64,000 bases of DNA from assembly GCF_014200505.1 (NCBI RefSeq), contig NZ_JACHBX010000004.1, forward strand, positions 372,001 through 436,000, in the 5' to 3' direction. A program made the position numbers and the translations under genes. Positions 10,426 through 20,051 of the stretch are shown one piece after another. Each line of letters opens with the position of its first letter. Position 1 is the first letter of the stretch. The stretch comes from Massilia aurea. Lineage in GTDB: Bacteria > Pseudomonadota > Gammaproteobacteria > Burkholderiales > Burkholderiaceae_D. The notes below the pieces were generated by a model. It was not told the DNA's origin. It searched no databases and was given only the letters and a program-made list of their open reading frames with translations.

Positions 10426-10601
10426 GGCGGGTGCTTTGTCGAGTCGGTCGGTGGCAGGAAGTATACGCCATAACCCTGGGCGCGCCGCCACCGTCCGGTT
10501 TGTAGACTGGTGTCAAGTCTTCAGATAGAATCGGCCCGTTGGTAGACCTTTGCTAACTTTTTATGCGGTTGCGGTTTTCGAATTACAACTAAGAGACGCC
10601 C

Positions 10602-10952
10602 ATGAAAACAAGTTTGGCACCACTGGTACTGGCAGCCTGCGCCTGTACCGCCGGCAGCGCCGTCGCCACGGCCGCGGAAGTCGTCGGCAATCCCAAGGCG
10701 GCCGTCGCCAAGATCGAGATGTGCATCGGCTGCCACGGCATTCAGGGCGGCTACAAGACGGCGTTCCCCGAAGTCTACCGGGTGCCCATGATCGGCGGCC
10801 AGTCAGCCAAATATCTCGAATCCGCCCTCAAGGCCTACCGCAAGGGCGACCGCAAGCATCCGTCGATGGTCAATATCGCCAAGTCGCTGAGCGACCAGGA
10901 CATTGCCGACGTGGCGGCCTATTACTCCCAACAGACGGTGGCCACGCGATGA
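10602..10952 (+). CDS. Monohaem c-type cytochrome (first of a pair)
   Basis: 116 aa, exported. The haem motif is CIGCH (C41, C44, H45), followed by a class I cytochrome c with a late methionine ligand (VPMIGGQ or PSMVNIAK). The signal region MKTSLAPLVLAACACTAGS contains an LAAC lipobox-like stretch, so lipidation is possible, though the hydrophobic core before it is short. It overlaps the next cytochrome by 4 nt (ATGA). Together they resemble the small cytochrome c pairs that carry electrons to a terminal oxidase. Confidence 0.88.
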   Translation: MKTSLAPLVLAACACTAGSAVATAAEVVGNPKAAVAKIEMCIGCHGIQGGYKTAFPEVYRVPMIGGQSAKYLESALKAYRKGDRKHPSMVNIAKSLSDQDIADVAAYYSQQTVATR

Positions 10953-11299
10953 ACCACGCCATGCAACGGATTGTCCTTTCCCTGGTGCTGGGCGCGTTGG
11001 CCGCGAGCGCATCGGCCGCCGACATCGCGCGCGGCGCGGCGCTGGCCAAGACGCATAACTGCGCCTCGTGCCACGGGGCCGATTTCAACAAGCCGATCGA
11101 CCCGAGTTATCCGAAACTGGCCGGCCAGCATGCCGACTACCTGACGACGGCGCTGCGTGCCTACAAGCGCGGCGCCGGCCCGAACGGGCGCGTGAACCCG
11201 ATCATGGCAGCGCTGGTGCAGCCGCTGTCGAACCGCGACATGGTCGATCTGGGCGCGTACCTGGGCAGTCTGCCGGGCCAGCTGGTGACCAAGAAATAA
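10949..11299 (+). CDS. Monohaem c-type cytochrome (second of a pair)
   Basis: 116 aa with a clear Sec signal (residues 1-23, ending ASAA) and CASCH haem motif (C38, C41, H42). The spacing YPKLAGQHADYLTTAL then NPIMAALVQPLSNRDMVDLGAYL is typical of cytochrome c553-like domains. The ATG overlaps the stop of the first cytochrome, so translation is coupled. A periplasmic electron carrier; partner oxidase or dehydrogenase not in the window. Confidence 0.88.
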   Translation: MNHAMQRIVLSLVLGALAASASAADIARGAALAKTHNCASCHGADFNKPIDPSYPKLAGQHADYLTTALRAYKRGAGPNGRVNPIMAALVQPLSNRDMVDLGAYLGSLPGQLVTKK

Positions 11300-11373
11300 G
11301 CCCGGCGCCAGACGGGCAAGGCGCTTGCTGGTAACATGCGAGCCCCTTGCCGCGTCACCCGCCGGAGCTCTTC

Positions 11374-12906
11374 GTGTCATCTCTGTCTATTCTCACCTCG
11401 CCCACTTATCTCAAAACCAACCTGCTCAGCGGCCTGACGGTCGCCCTGGCCCTCGTGCCCGAGGCGATTGCCTTCGCCCTGGTTGCCCACCTGTCGCCAC
11501 TTACTGGCTTGTACGCTGCCGTGCTGGTTGCCTTCATCACGTCTGCATTCGGCGGGCGGCCCGGGATGATCTCGGCCGCTGCCGGCTCGCTGGCCGTCGT
11601 GATGATCGCGCTGGTGGTGCAGCATGGCGCGCAATACCTGCTGGCGGCCGTGGTGCTGATGGGCGTGCTGCAACTGCTGTTTGCCGCCGCGCGGCTCGGT
11701 AAATTTATCCGCATGGTGCCGCATCCGGTGATGCTCGGCTTCGTCAACGGGCTGGCGCTGGTGATCTTTCTCGCCCAGTTCGGGCACTTCAAGGTGGCGG
11801 GCCCGGACGGCACGGCGCAATGGATGCCGGCCGCGCAGCTGGTCACGATGGGCGTCATCATCGCCATCACGATGGCGGTGATCTACCTGACGCCGCGCAT
11901 CACCAAAGCAGTGCCGTCCACGCTGGTGGGCATCCTGGTGGCCAACGTCGGTTGCGCGCTGCTGGGCGTCGAGACGCGCACCGTGGGCGACCTCGGTTCC
12001 ATCGCCGGCGGCTTGCCCAGCTTCGCGCTGCCCGACGTGCCAATGACGTGGGACACGCTGCGCATCGTATTCCCATACGCGCTCGTGATGGCGGGCGTGG
12101 GTCTGATCGAATCGCTCCTGACGCTCACCTTGATCGACGAAATCACCGACACGCGTGGTCAGCCGAACCGCGAATCGCTGGCGCTGGGCGCGGCCAACGT
12201 CGTCAGCGGCGTGTTTGGCGGCATGGGTGGCTGCGCGCTGATCGGCCAGAGCATGATCAACGTGAACAGCGGCGCGACCGGACGCTTGTCCGGCATCGCA
12301 GCGGCGGTGATCCTGCTGTGCTTCATCCTGTTCGGCTCCAGCTGGATCGAGGCGATTCCACTGGCGGCGCTGATCGGCGTGATGTTCGTCGTCTGCGAAA
12401 AGACCTTCGAGTGGGGCACGTTCCGTCTGGCCGGGCGTGTGCCGCGCGCGGACCTGTTCGTCGTCGTGCTGGTCGCGGCGATCACGCTGCTGGTCGACCT
12501 GGCGGTGGCGGTGCTGACCGGCGTGATCGTCTCGGCGCTGGTGTTCGCGTGGCAGCATGCGCGCCAGGTGAAGGCGGCGGTCGCGGTCGATGATCAAGGC
12601 TGGAAGGTGTACGCGCTCGACGGCACGCTGTTCTTCGCGTCAGTGAGTGCGTTTCAGGGCATCTTCACGCCGAAGGACGATCCGCAGGATGTCGTGATCG
12701 ACTTTTTGCACGCGCGCGTGGTGGACCATTCGGCGATCCAGGCGATCGACGCGCTGGCCGAGCGTTATCGCCTGCTGGGCAAGCGCCTGCATCTGCGCCA
12801 CCTGAGCCCCGACTGCCGCGAGCTGCTGGAAAAGGCGCAGGACATGATCGAGGTGAACCTGGTGGAAGACCCGCGTTACCGGGTCGCGGACGACAAGCTG
12901 GCGTAA
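11374..12906 (+). CDS. SulP-family inorganic anion transporter with STAS domain
   Basis: 510 aa from GTG 11374, which has GGAG at 11365-11368; a longer frame to 11347 adds nine residues of no clear role. About 10-12 membrane helices follow the SulP/SLC26 pattern (LVPEAIAFALVAHLSPLTGLY near the start, then LTLTLIDEITDTRGQPNRESLALG). A cytosolic STAS domain occupies about residues 405-505. Family members carry sulfate, bicarbonate or other oxyanions; the substrate cannot be told from sequence. Confidence 0.88.
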   Translation: MSSLSILTSPTYLKTNLLSGLTVALALVPEAIAFALVAHLSPLTGLYAAVLVAFITSAFGGRPGMISAAAGSLAVVMIALVVQHGAQYLLAAVVLMGVLQLLFAAARLGKFIRMVPHPVMLGFVNGLALVIFLAQFGHFKVAGPDGTAQWMPAAQLVTMGVIIAITMAVIYLTPRITKAVPSTLVGILVANVGCALLGVETRTVGDLGSIAGGLPSFALPDVPMTWDTLRIVFPYALVMAGVGLIESLLTLTLIDEITDTRGQPNRESLALGAANVVSGVFGGMGGCALIGQSMINVNSGATGRLSGIAAAVILLCFILFGSSWIEAIPLAALIGVMFVVCEKTFEWGTFRLAGRVPRADLFVVVLVAAITLLVDLAVAVLTGVIVSALVFAWQHARQVKAAVAVDDQGWKVYALDGTLFFASVSAFQGIFTPKDDPQDVVIDFLHARVVDHSAIQAIDALAERYRLLGKRLHLRHLSPDCRELLEKAQDMIEVNLVEDPRYRVADDKLA

Positions 12907-12930
12907 ATCACGCGCAAGTCACGTCGGCAT

Positions 12931-13359
12931 TCAGGCAAACGCACGGCGCCGCACGCACTCGATATACGCCTCGGTATCAGGCGGCACGCCACCCCGCTGC
13001 GAAGCCCAGATCATCTCGCCCAGGCATTCCATGATCTCGTGGTGGGCATCGTGCTCGCCCCGTTTGGCCACCAGCATGTCGTGCGCGGCGCGGATGCCGC
13101 GCGGCTGGTCGATCGAGATCTGCTCGGCGATCGACAGGTGCATCGACAGGTGCAAAAACGGATTGGGCTTGCCGCCTTCGACCGAGTAGTCGCGCGCGAT
13201 CGCCGCCTCGATGTCCTCGAACTGGTCGTGGTATTCGGGATGCTGCACGATCCAGTCGGCCGCGATGGCATCCATCGGCGTCAGGATCTCGCCATTGCGT
13301 TGCTTGCGATAGGCGTCGCAGAAAAAGCGGCGCACGTCGTGCGAGGACGGAGTGAACAT
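12931..13359 (-). CDS. DUF1841 family protein
   Basis: 142 aa, starting MFTPSSHDVRRFFC at ATG 13359. A longer frame to 13548 is rejected because it reads into the next gene's tail. The NPFLHLSMHLSIAEQISIDQP stretch and a C-terminal HHEIMECLGEMIW motif are hallmarks of DUF1841, a soluble proteobacterial family of unknown function with conserved His and Glu that could bind a metal. No operon partner is evident: it runs convergent with the SulP gene. Confidence 0.85.
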   Translation of the reverse strand: MFTPSSHDVRRFFCDAYRKQRNGEILTPMDAIAADWIVQHPEYHDQFEDIEAAIARDYSVEGGKPNPFLHLSMHLSIAEQISIDQPRGIRAAHDMLVAKRGEHDAHHEIMECLGEMIWASQRGGVPPDTEAYIECVRRRAFA

Positions 13360-13430
13360 GGCAGGAGGGGGCGAAAAAAGGGGAGAGCGGGCATTGTAGC
13401 GCAGCCGCCGATCCGGCGCGGGGCGGGCCG

Positions 13431-14942
13431 TCAGGGCGTAGATGTGGGCGCCGGGTGGCAGACAGCCTCTTTCTCGCGCGCCAGTTTCTCGCGGTTGATA
13501 TCGCCTGCAAAGAGGTAGCCCTCGGCGATCGCAAAGCTCACCTGGCAAAAGCGCTGTACCGAGGGGTCGGGCGCTGCAACGGTCAGCTGCATGAGTTTGT
13601 CTTCATCGATCTTGCCAAGATAGAAATCGGCGAGCGGCCCCGGCCATTCATCGGTGTCGTGACTGAACGTGGCTTCCAGTTCGCGCCGCGCCAGCGCCGT
13701 GTCACCGTTGTGCATGCGCGCCGTGTACAGCAGCAGTGCGCCGCTGCGGTCGGCCGGCAGGCGGTCGAGCGCCTGCCTGATTCGCACGGCTGCTTCGGCG
13801 TAGCGCCCTTCCTTGACCAGACGCGCGCCGACCATCAGGTTGGCGCGGGGATGTCCGCCGGCCGCCGCCTTGTCGACCCAGGCATGCGCCTGTACCTTGT
13901 CCAGGGGGACCCCGTTTCCGCGGCCATGCATCGATGCCACCATCATCTGGGCGTCACCGTTGCCGGCGTCGGCTTCCTGTTGTAACCAGGGCTCGATGCG
14001 GCGCCATTGGCCAAGCGCATCGCCACCGACGTAGCTGATATACAGCTTCTTCTGGCTCATGGCGAACAATACACGGTGCGAGCGCAGGAAGTCGGCGCCG
14101 AGGATCACGTCGGCGGCGATCACACCGACGTCGGCGTTTTCAATGGTTTCGCGGCCGATTTGCAGCGTGCCCAGCGTCGCGTTCCAGCGCGCGATGCGCT
14201 TCAAACCCGCCCCGGCTGTCGCAAATGCCTGTTCGACACCGGGCGCATTCATCTTCAGGCCCGCCTTTTCGGCCGCCCGGTGCGTGATGACCGTCGTGGA
14301 GGTGCCGCTATCGATGATCGCCGTTGCTTCTTTCCCATTGAGCAGTACCTTGAACTGGGGATTGTCGCGCCCGGCCGACCGCCATTTGAAGGGGATCTGT
14401 ACCGCATCATGGTCCCAGTACGACAGCACCGCATTGTCGCAATTGGACGGTCTGAAAAACTTGATTTCCTTGGTCGCCAGCGAGATCTCGAGGTCGGACT
14501 GGAGCAGGAACGGGGCGCCCAGGATGGCGTCGAACGATGGTGCGGTGCCGAAGTCGCTCAGCACGTTCACGCGGCTGTTCGTGATCGACGCCGGTCCGGC
14601 CTTAAATTCCTTGATGCGCGTTGTGTAAATGCGCGAAACGCCGCCGACACCGATTGCGAGTGCGTCGCTCGAGTGCAGTGGCAGCCCACGGCGCTCGGTC
14701 GCGGTGCGCGTCAGCATGCTGCCGGCAGCGCCGGTGTCGATCAGCATGTCGGCCGGCGACCCGTCGATCCGGCCTTCGAGCGTGAGGCTCAGGCTCGGGC
14801 CGGTGTACCGTATGGGGAGGGTGGTCAACAGGCTCAGCTGGCAGCGTGCCGGCGTGTTCTGCCAGGCGTGGGCAGCAGGCGCCGCTGTCAGCACGGCGAG
14901 TGGCAATAGCAGCAAACGCAGGTGACAGATAAGTGGGCTCAT
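13431..14942 (-). CDS. Exported two-lobed retropepsin-like aspartyl protease with Sel1/TPR-like repeats
   Basis: 503 aa with a Sec signal (about 1-26). Two retropepsin-like half-domains follow: the first has LIDTGAAGS (D69) and an ILGAPFL flap-end motif, the second IIDSGTSTT (D211) and ILGADFL. Bacterial retropepsins usually have one DTG and dimerise; here both catalytic Asp are in one chain, like a pepsin. Residues ~310-385 carry Sel1/TPR-like helices (AQMMVASMHGRGNGVPLDKVQAHAWVDKAAAGG), likely for protein binding. A periplasmic protease or pseudo-protease; substrate unknown. Confidence 0.75.
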   Translation of the reverse strand: MSPLICHLRLLLLPLAVLTAAPAAHAWQNTPARCQLSLLTTLPIRYTGPSLSLTLEGRIDGSPADMLIDTGAAGSMLTRTATERRGLPLHSSDALAIGVGGVSRIYTTRIKEFKAGPASITNSRVNVLSDFGTAPSFDAILGAPFLLQSDLEISLATKEIKFFRPSNCDNAVLSYWDHDAVQIPFKWRSAGRDNPQFKVLLNGKEATAIIDSGTSTTVITHRAAEKAGLKMNAPGVEQAFATAGAGLKRIARWNATLGTLQIGRETIENADVGVIAADVILGADFLRSHRVLFAMSQKKLYISYVGGDALGQWRRIEPWLQQEADAGNGDAQMMVASMHGRGNGVPLDKVQAHAWVDKAAAGGHPRANLMVGARLVKEGRYAEAAVRIRQALDRLPADRSGALLLYTARMHNGDTALARRELEATFSHDTDEWPGPLADFYLGKIDEDKLMQLTVAAPDPSVQRFCQVSFAIAEGYLFAGDINREKLAREKEAVCHPAPTSTP

Positions 14943-15034
14943 GCCACCATTGTACTGGCGAATATTGCTATCAAAGCAATGCTTTAAGCATGAAATCGAG
15001 AGAAGCGGCCTGCGCCGCTTCCGATCGTTACAGC

Positions 15035-15670
15035 CTACTTGTTCGGCGCCAGCACCAGTGCATCGGGCGCCGCCGGATTGCCCGGCCCGGCCGCCCCGAG
15101 CATCTCTTGCCCCGCCTTGGCGCCAGGCTGCGCGCGGCCATGCGGCTGGCGCAGGTAGCGCGCGCTGTGACGCCGCTCGCCGTGCTGGCCCTTGGCCGGC
15201 CAGCTCAGAAAGCGCGACAGCTCCTGCAGCGCGCGCTGGTAGACGTCGCGCTTGAACTCGATCACAACGTCGAGCGGCACCCAGTAGTCGTGCCAGCGCC
15301 AGGCGTCGAACTCGGGGTGGTCGGTCAGGCGCAGATTGACTTCATTGTCGCGCGCAACCATGCGCAGCAGGAACCAGATCTGCTTCTGGCCACGGTAATG
15401 CCCGCGAATTTCACGCTTGATGAAATGATCGGGCACCTCATAGCGCAGCCAATCGCGGGTGCGACCCACGATCTTGACGTGCTCCTGACGCAAACCGATT
15501 TCTTCCTCGAGCTCGCGGTACATTGCCTGCTCGGGTGTTTCGCCGTACTTGATTCCCCCTTGAGGAAATTGCCATGAGTGCTCTCGCACCCGCTTGCCCC
15601 ACCAGACCTCGTTGTTAGCGTTCAGCAGGATGATGCCGACGTTGGGCCGAAACCCTTCACGGTCGAGCAT
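15035..15670 (-). CDS. rppH: RNA pyrophosphohydrolase RppH
   Basis: 211 aa Nudix hydrolase. It removes pyrophosphate from the 5' end of triphosphorylated mRNA, which exposes the message to RNase E decay. The N-terminus [17 protein letters not shown] and the Nudix box [20 protein letters not shown] are diagnostic for RppH rather than a general Nudix enzyme. The last ~45 residues are basic and low in complexity, longer than E. coli RppH (176 aa). Divergent from proS, a common betaproteobacterial neighbour. Confidence 0.92.
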   Translation of the reverse strand: MLDREGFRPNVGIILLNANNEVWWGKRVREHSWQFPQGGIKYGETPEQAMYRELEEEIGLRQEHVKIVGRTRDWLRYEVPDHFIKREIRGHYRGQKQIWFLLRMVARDNEVNLRLTDHPEFDAWRWHDYWVPLDVVIEFKRDVYQRALQELSRFLSWPAKGQHGERRHSARYLRQPHGRAQPGAKAGQEMLGAAGPGNPAAPDALVLAPNK

Positions 15671-15896
15671 AATTGCACCTCGATACTTTCTGCCGGCGGA
15701 CGTTCCCTCTTGCGGGCACTCGGTACCCTTGTGTTTTTACTTACGTATTGTCATGCCCAAGGGGTTTCCGCACCGCTTGCGCGGTCGATGATGCTGGTTC
15801 CGGACCCTGTTTGTAGAAAGATTGGACGCATCAGCCGGCTAATCCTTTAAAATTAGGTCGATTATAACCCTCTCTTTTTAAAAAGAATTCACAGAT

Positions 15897-17615
15897 ATGC
15901 GTGCCTCACGATTTTTTATTTCAACTCTGAAAGAAGCGCCTTCCGATGCCGAGATCGTCAGCCACAAGCTGATGATGCGCGCCGGGATGATCAAGCGCCT
16001 GGGTTCCGGCATCTATACGTATATGCCGGTCGGGCTGCGCGTCATCCGCAAGGTCGAAGCGATCGTCCGTGAAGAAATGAATCGCGCTGGTGGTATCGAA
16101 CTGTTGATGCCGCTCGTGCAGCCGGCCGAACTGTGGCAAGAGACTGGCCGCTGGGACAAGATGGGCGACGAGCTGATGCGGGTGAAAGACCGCCATGGCC
16201 GCGACTTCGCGATCCAGCCGACGTCCGAAGAAGTCATCACCGACGTTGTGCGCAGCGAGATCAAATCGTACCGCCAGCTGCCGGTGAACTTCTATCACAT
16301 CCAGACCAAGTTCCGCGACGAGCGCCGTCCACGCTTCGGCCTGATGCGCGGCCGCGAATTCACGATGAAGGATGCGTATTCGTTCGACCGCGACGTCGCC
16401 GGCATGCAGACGTCGTACCAGACCATGTTCGACGCCTATACCCGCATCTTCACGCGCTTCGGCCTGAAGTTCCGCGCAGTGGCAGCCGACAACGGCGCCA
16501 TCGGCGGCACCGGCTCGCACGAATTCCACGTCATCGCCAGCACCGGCGAAGATGCGCTGGTCTACTGCCCGACGTCCGATTTCGCGGCCAATATGGAAGC
16601 AGCCGAAGCCGTCGCTAGCGGCGAGCGCGGCGCCGCCACGCAAACGCTGACCAAGACCCCGACCCCGGGCACGACCAAGTGCGAGACCGTCGCGGCGCTG
16701 CTGGGTGTGAACCTGGCGCAGACCGTCAAGACCATCGCGTTGACTACCGAGAACGACGGCAAGAAGAGCTACTGGGTACTGCTGCTGCGCGGGGACCATG
16801 AACTCAACGAGATCAAGGTCGGCAAGGTCGATGGCCTGGCCGGCCACCGCTTCTCGACCGAAGCCGAAATCCTCGAGGTGTTCGGCACCGTGCCGGGCTA
16901 CCTCGGTCCGGTCGGCACGAAAGTGCCGGTCACCGTCGTGGCCGACCGCACGGTCGCCAACATGGCCGATTTCGTCTGCGGCGCGAACGAAGAAGACTTC
17001 CACCACATCGGCGTGAACTGGGGCCGCGATTTGCCCGAGCCGGTCGTGGCCGACCTGCGCAACGTCGTCGAAGGCGACCCATCGCCGGACGGCAAGGGCG
17101 TGCTGGCGATCGAGCGCGGCATCGAAGTGGGCCACGTGTTCCAGCTCGGCACCGCGTATTCGCAGGCGATGGGCGCGACCTTCCTTGACGACGGCGGCCG
17201 GCCTGCGCCGCTGCAGATGGGTTGCTACGGCATCGGCGTAACCCGCATCCTGGGCGCGGCGATCGAGCAGAACTTCGACGACAAGGGCATCGTCTGGCCG
17301 GACGCGCTGGCGCCGTTCGAAGTGGTGCTGTGCCCGATGGGCATGGACCGCAGCGAGATGGTCAAGGACGCGACCGAGCAGCTGTATGCGTCGCTGTCGG
17401 CCATGGGCATCGACGTCATCGTCGACGACCGCGGCCTGCGGCCAGGCGCGATGTTCGCCGACTGGGAACTGATCGGCGTGCCGCATCGCGTGGTGATCGG
17501 CGAGCGTGGCCTGAAAGAAGGCAACCTCGAATACCAGGGCCGCCGCGATGCAGAAGCGAGCAGCGTCGCCGTGGGCGAGATGGTCGGCTTCATCAAGGCC
17601 AAGCTGGGCAAGTGA
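15897..17615 (+). CDS. proS: Prolyl-tRNA synthetase
   Basis: 572 aa, the size of the bacterial-type ProRS that carries an INS editing domain between class II motifs 2 and 3. The class II core begins near residue 45 with [13 protein letters not shown], motif 2 near [17 protein letters not shown], the editing insert around 230-400, and motif 3 [13 protein letters not shown]. It attaches proline to tRNA-Pro and clears mischarged alanine. ATG 15897 gives the family N-terminus [20 protein letters not shown]. The stop TGA shares one nucleotide with the ATG of the next gene (TGATG). Confidence 0.96.
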   Translation: MRASRFFISTLKEAPSDAEIVSHKLMMRAGMIKRLGSGIYTYMPVGLRVIRKVEAIVREEMNRAGGIELLMPLVQPAELWQETGRWDKMGDELMRVKDRHGRDFAIQPTSEEVITDVVRSEIKSYRQLPVNFYHIQTKFRDERRPRFGLMRGREFTMKDAYSFDRDVAGMQTSYQTMFDAYTRIFTRFGLKFRAVAADNGAIGGTGSHEFHVIASTGEDALVYCPTSDFAANMEAAEAVASGERGAATQTLTKTPTPGTTKCETVAALLGVNLAQTVKTIALTTENDGKKSYWVLLLRGDHELNEIKVGKVDGLAGHRFSTEAEILEVFGTVPGYLGPVGTKVPVTVVADRTVANMADFVCGANEEDFHHIGVNWGRDLPEPVVADLRNVVEGDPSPDGKGVLAIERGIEVGHVFQLGTAYSQAMGATFLDDGGRPAPLQMGCYGIGVTRILGAAIEQNFDDKGIVWPDALAPFEVVLCPMGMDRSEMVKDATEQLYASLSAMGIDVIVDDRGLRPGAMFADWELIGVPHRVVIGERGLKEGNLEYQGRRDAEASSVAVGEMVGFIKAKLGK

Positions 17616-18238
17616 TGGCGTTGCGCCTGGCCTCCTGGTCCGGAGGCGTGCTGCTGGCGCTGGCCTTCGGTCTGGCGGCGCCGGCGCATGCCGGCAACCA
17701 GAAAGAAGAAGCGCTGTCGGATTCGGTGCGCCTGGCGCTGGCCAACGCCATCGCCGACGCGCGTCCGCCGCGCCCGACCTTCCGCACCGAGGCGGGGCGG
17801 GCGCGCTACCAGGCGTGGTTCGACCAGATGTCGCCGCGCCTGGCCAGGCGCCTGCCCGACGTCCAGACCCGCACCGAGTTCCTCGAGACCGCGTGGTATG
17901 AAGCGACCCGCGCGGGCCTCGATCCGGGGCTGGTGCTGGGCCTGATTCAGGTGGAATCGGCCTACCGCAAGTACGCGATCTCGATTGCCGGCGCGCGCGG
18001 CTACATGCAGGTGATGCCGTTCTGGACCAAGGCAATCGGCGACGGCGACCGCCGCCGCCTGTTCCATATGCAGACCAATCTGCGCTACGGCTGCGCGATC
18101 CTGCGCATGTATATCGACATGGAGCGGGGCGACCTGTACCTGGCGCTGGGCCGCTACAACGGCAGCCGGGGCAAGCCGAAATACCCGAATGCGGTGCTGG
18201 CCGCATGGAAGAACTGGGAATTCAAACCGGGGGCGTGA
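17615..18238 (+). CDS. Exported lytic transglycosylase (SLT domain)
   Basis: 207 aa with a signal peptide (1-23, ending AHAG) and a soluble lytic transglycosylase catalytic domain from about residue 95: GLILGLIQ-type helix with catalytic Glu in IQVESAYRKYAISIAGARG, then YMQVMPFWTKA and the YNGSRG motif near the C-terminus. It cleaves the MurNAc-GlcNAc bond of peptidoglycan to give 1,6-anhydro ends. The start overlaps the proS stop by one base, so it is probably translationally coupled to proS. The 3' side runs into the palindromic repeat array. Confidence 0.85.
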   Translation: MALRLASWSGGVLLALAFGLAAPAHAGNQKEEALSDSVRLALANAIADARPPRPTFRTEAGRARYQAWFDQMSPRLARRLPDVQTRTEFLETAWYEATRAGLDPGLVLGLIQVESAYRKYAISIAGARGYMQVMPFWTKAIGDGDRRRLFHMQTNLRYGCAILRMYIDMERGDLYLALGRYNGSRGKPKYPNAVLAAWKNWEFKPGA

Positions 18239-18254
18239 AGCGTTCGGCCACATA

Positions 18255-18405
18255 CGCCAGCACGTCGTTCCCGCGCAGGCGGGAACCCAAGACGCCAGCA
18301 CGTCGTTCCCGCGCAGGCGGGAACCCAAGACGCCAGCACGTCGTTCCCGCGGAGGCGGGAACCCAAGACGCCAGCACGTCGTTCCCGCGGAGGCGGGAAC
18401 CCAAG
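18255..18405. repeat. Four tandem 38-bp palindromic repeats (REP-like array)
   Basis: Unit starts at 18255, 18293, 18331 and 18369, with exact 38-bp spacing. Each unit holds GTTCCCGC, a 3-nt centre and GCGGGAAC followed by CCAAG. The first two units have CAG at the hairpin tip, the last two GAG. There are no unique spacers, so this is not CRISPR. It fills the gap after the lytic transglycosylase gene. Confidence 0.9.
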
Positions 18406-18452
18406 TCTTCCGCACTGCCGCATACGTCTGACGCATGGGGCAGATCGCGTAT

Positions 18453-18484
18453 CTTGGGTTCCCGCCTGCGCGGGAACGACGTGC
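18453..18484. repeat. Inverted copy of the 38-bp palindromic repeat
   Basis: CTTGGGTTCCCGCC, TGC, then GCGGGAACGACGTGC is the reverse complement of the unit at 18255-18405. It is 48 bp past the array, so array and copy face each other and could fold into a large stem. The rest of 18239-18589 holds no gene I can support. Confidence 0.8.
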
Positions 18485-18589
18485 ATCTGCTTGTGGCTGG
18501 CGATCAGCCAAACGCTACCAGCGTCCTGCCAATTCACCACATCGTCACTGTCGCAGTGTAGACTTCCCGCTTTCCCCAGTGAGGACTGC

Positions 18590-20035
18590 ATGCGACCCAT
18601 TCTTTTCACCGCTGGCGCACTGCTGGCGGCACTCACCGGCTGCGCGGCCACGCCGCCTGTCTCGACCGCGACTGCGACCCCGGCCCTGACGGTCAACCCG
18701 GTCGACCAGCGCGCAAAGAACATCATCTTCTTCCTGGGCGATGGCATGGGCGTCAATACGCTGACCGCGGCGCGCATCTTTGCCGTGGGCGAAGAGGGCG
18801 AGCTGGCGATTGACCGCCTGCCCGAATCGGCCTTCGTGAAGACTTTCTCCAACGATGCACAGGTCACCGACAGCGCCGCCTCGATGGCGGCCTACATGAC
18901 CGGCGTGAAGCAGAACAACGGCGTGATCTCGATGTCGGCCGGCACGCGCTCGATCGCGCCCGCCAAGGACGCCAACGGCAACAGTCTGGTGAGCCGCTGC
19001 GAGAATGGCGAAGCAGCCGTCACGCTGCTCGAACTGGCCCGCAAGCGCGGCATGGCCGTGGGCGTGGTCACCAATACCAGCGTCACCGACGCTACCCCGG
19101 CTGCAACCTATGCCCACGCATGTACTCGCAAGCTGGAAACCGACATCGCCGCCAGCCTGGTGCCGGGCGGCGCCGGCTACAACCGGGCGCTGGGCGCCAA
19201 TGGCCTGGACGTCCTGTTCGGCGGCGGTGCGCAGCAATTCACGCCATTCGCGCGTGGCGGCAAGCGCGCCGACAACCGCGATCTGCAGGCCGAGTTCAAG
19301 GCCAAGGGCTTCCGGGTCGTGAACGACACCGCCGGGTTCAACGCCTTGACGCCGGGCGCGCCGGTCGTGGGCCTGTTCGCCGCCAACCACATGGACTTCG
19401 ACGCGATCCGCGACACCACCCGTCAACCGGCGCTGCCGGCCATGACGACCAAGGCGATCGACCTGCTGGCGCCGCACCGCGGTGGTTTCTTCCTGATGGT
19501 CGAGGGCGGCCTGATCGACCATGCGCTGCACGCCACGCTCGGCAAACGCGCACTGCAAGAGACGGTGACGTACAACGCCGCGCTGCAGGCCGCGCTCGAA
19601 CGCATGGAAGCGCTCGACCCGGGCCTGAAGAACACGCTGATCGTTGCCACCGCCGACCATGACCACACGCTGCTGCTGAACGGTTATGCAGCGCGCACCG
19701 GCAAGACCACGCCCGCCAATCCGGGTGTGCTGGGGCTGGTGCGCACGGCCGACGGCAAGCCGACGCTCGACAGCCAGGGCATGCCGTACACGATCATCGG
19801 CTTCGGCACGGGCGAGCAGCGCCACCAGGGCGGGCGCACCACGCCGCTGACCGACGCCGTCGTGACGGCCGACGACTACCACCAGCAAGCGGTCGTGCGC
19901 ACGCGCGCGGGCGCCGAGACGCATGGCGGCAGCGACGTCTACCTGGGCGCAGCCGGCGCGAACGCGGAGCTGTTTCGCGGGACCATCGACAACACGCGCG
20001 TCTTCAATCTGATCAAGACCGCAGCCGGTCTGTAA
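18590..20035 (+). CDS. Alkaline phosphatase, predicted lipoprotein
   Basis: 481 aa from ATG 18590, preceded by GAGGA at 18581-18585; the longer frame to 18491 is rejected. The signal ends in LLAALTGC, a lipobox with Cys19 as the lipid site. The PhoA-type core begins KNIIFFLGDGMG, with nucleophile region VTDSAASMAAYMTG, a metal-binding FFLMVEGGLIDHALH, and TADHDHT for the second site. It hydrolyses phosphate monoesters at the membrane surface or outside. Followed 16 bp later by a paralogue; no Pho box was found. Confidence 0.88.
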   Translation: MRPILFTAGALLAALTGCAATPPVSTATATPALTVNPVDQRAKNIIFFLGDGMGVNTLTAARIFAVGEEGELAIDRLPESAFVKTFSNDAQVTDSAASMAAYMTGVKQNNGVISMSAGTRSIAPAKDANGNSLVSRCENGEAAVTLLELARKRGMAVGVVTNTSVTDATPAATYAHACTRKLETDIAASLVPGGAGYNRALGANGLDVLFGGGAQQFTPFARGGKRADNRDLQAEFKAKGFRVVNDTAGFNALTPGAPVVGLFAANHMDFDAIRDTTRQPALPAMTTKAIDLLAPHRGGFFLMVEGGLIDHALHATLGKRALQETVTYNAALQAALERMEALDPGLKNTLIVATADHDHTLLLNGYAARTGKTTPANPGVLGLVRTADGKPTLDSQGMPYTIIGFGTGEQRHQGGRTTPLTDAVVTADDYHQQAVVRTRAGAETHGGSDVYLGAAGANAELFRGTIDNTRVFNLIKTAAGL

Positions 20036-20051
20036 GCACGAGAAATCCACC

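Noticed and set aside
15921..18206. 761-codon minus-strand frame opposite proS and the transglycosylase
   Set aside because: Mirror of proS codons; Arg/His-rich with no domain.
18255..18405. Possible CRISPR array
   Set aside because: Units are joined directly with no unique spacers and are palindromic, so they are REP-like repeats.
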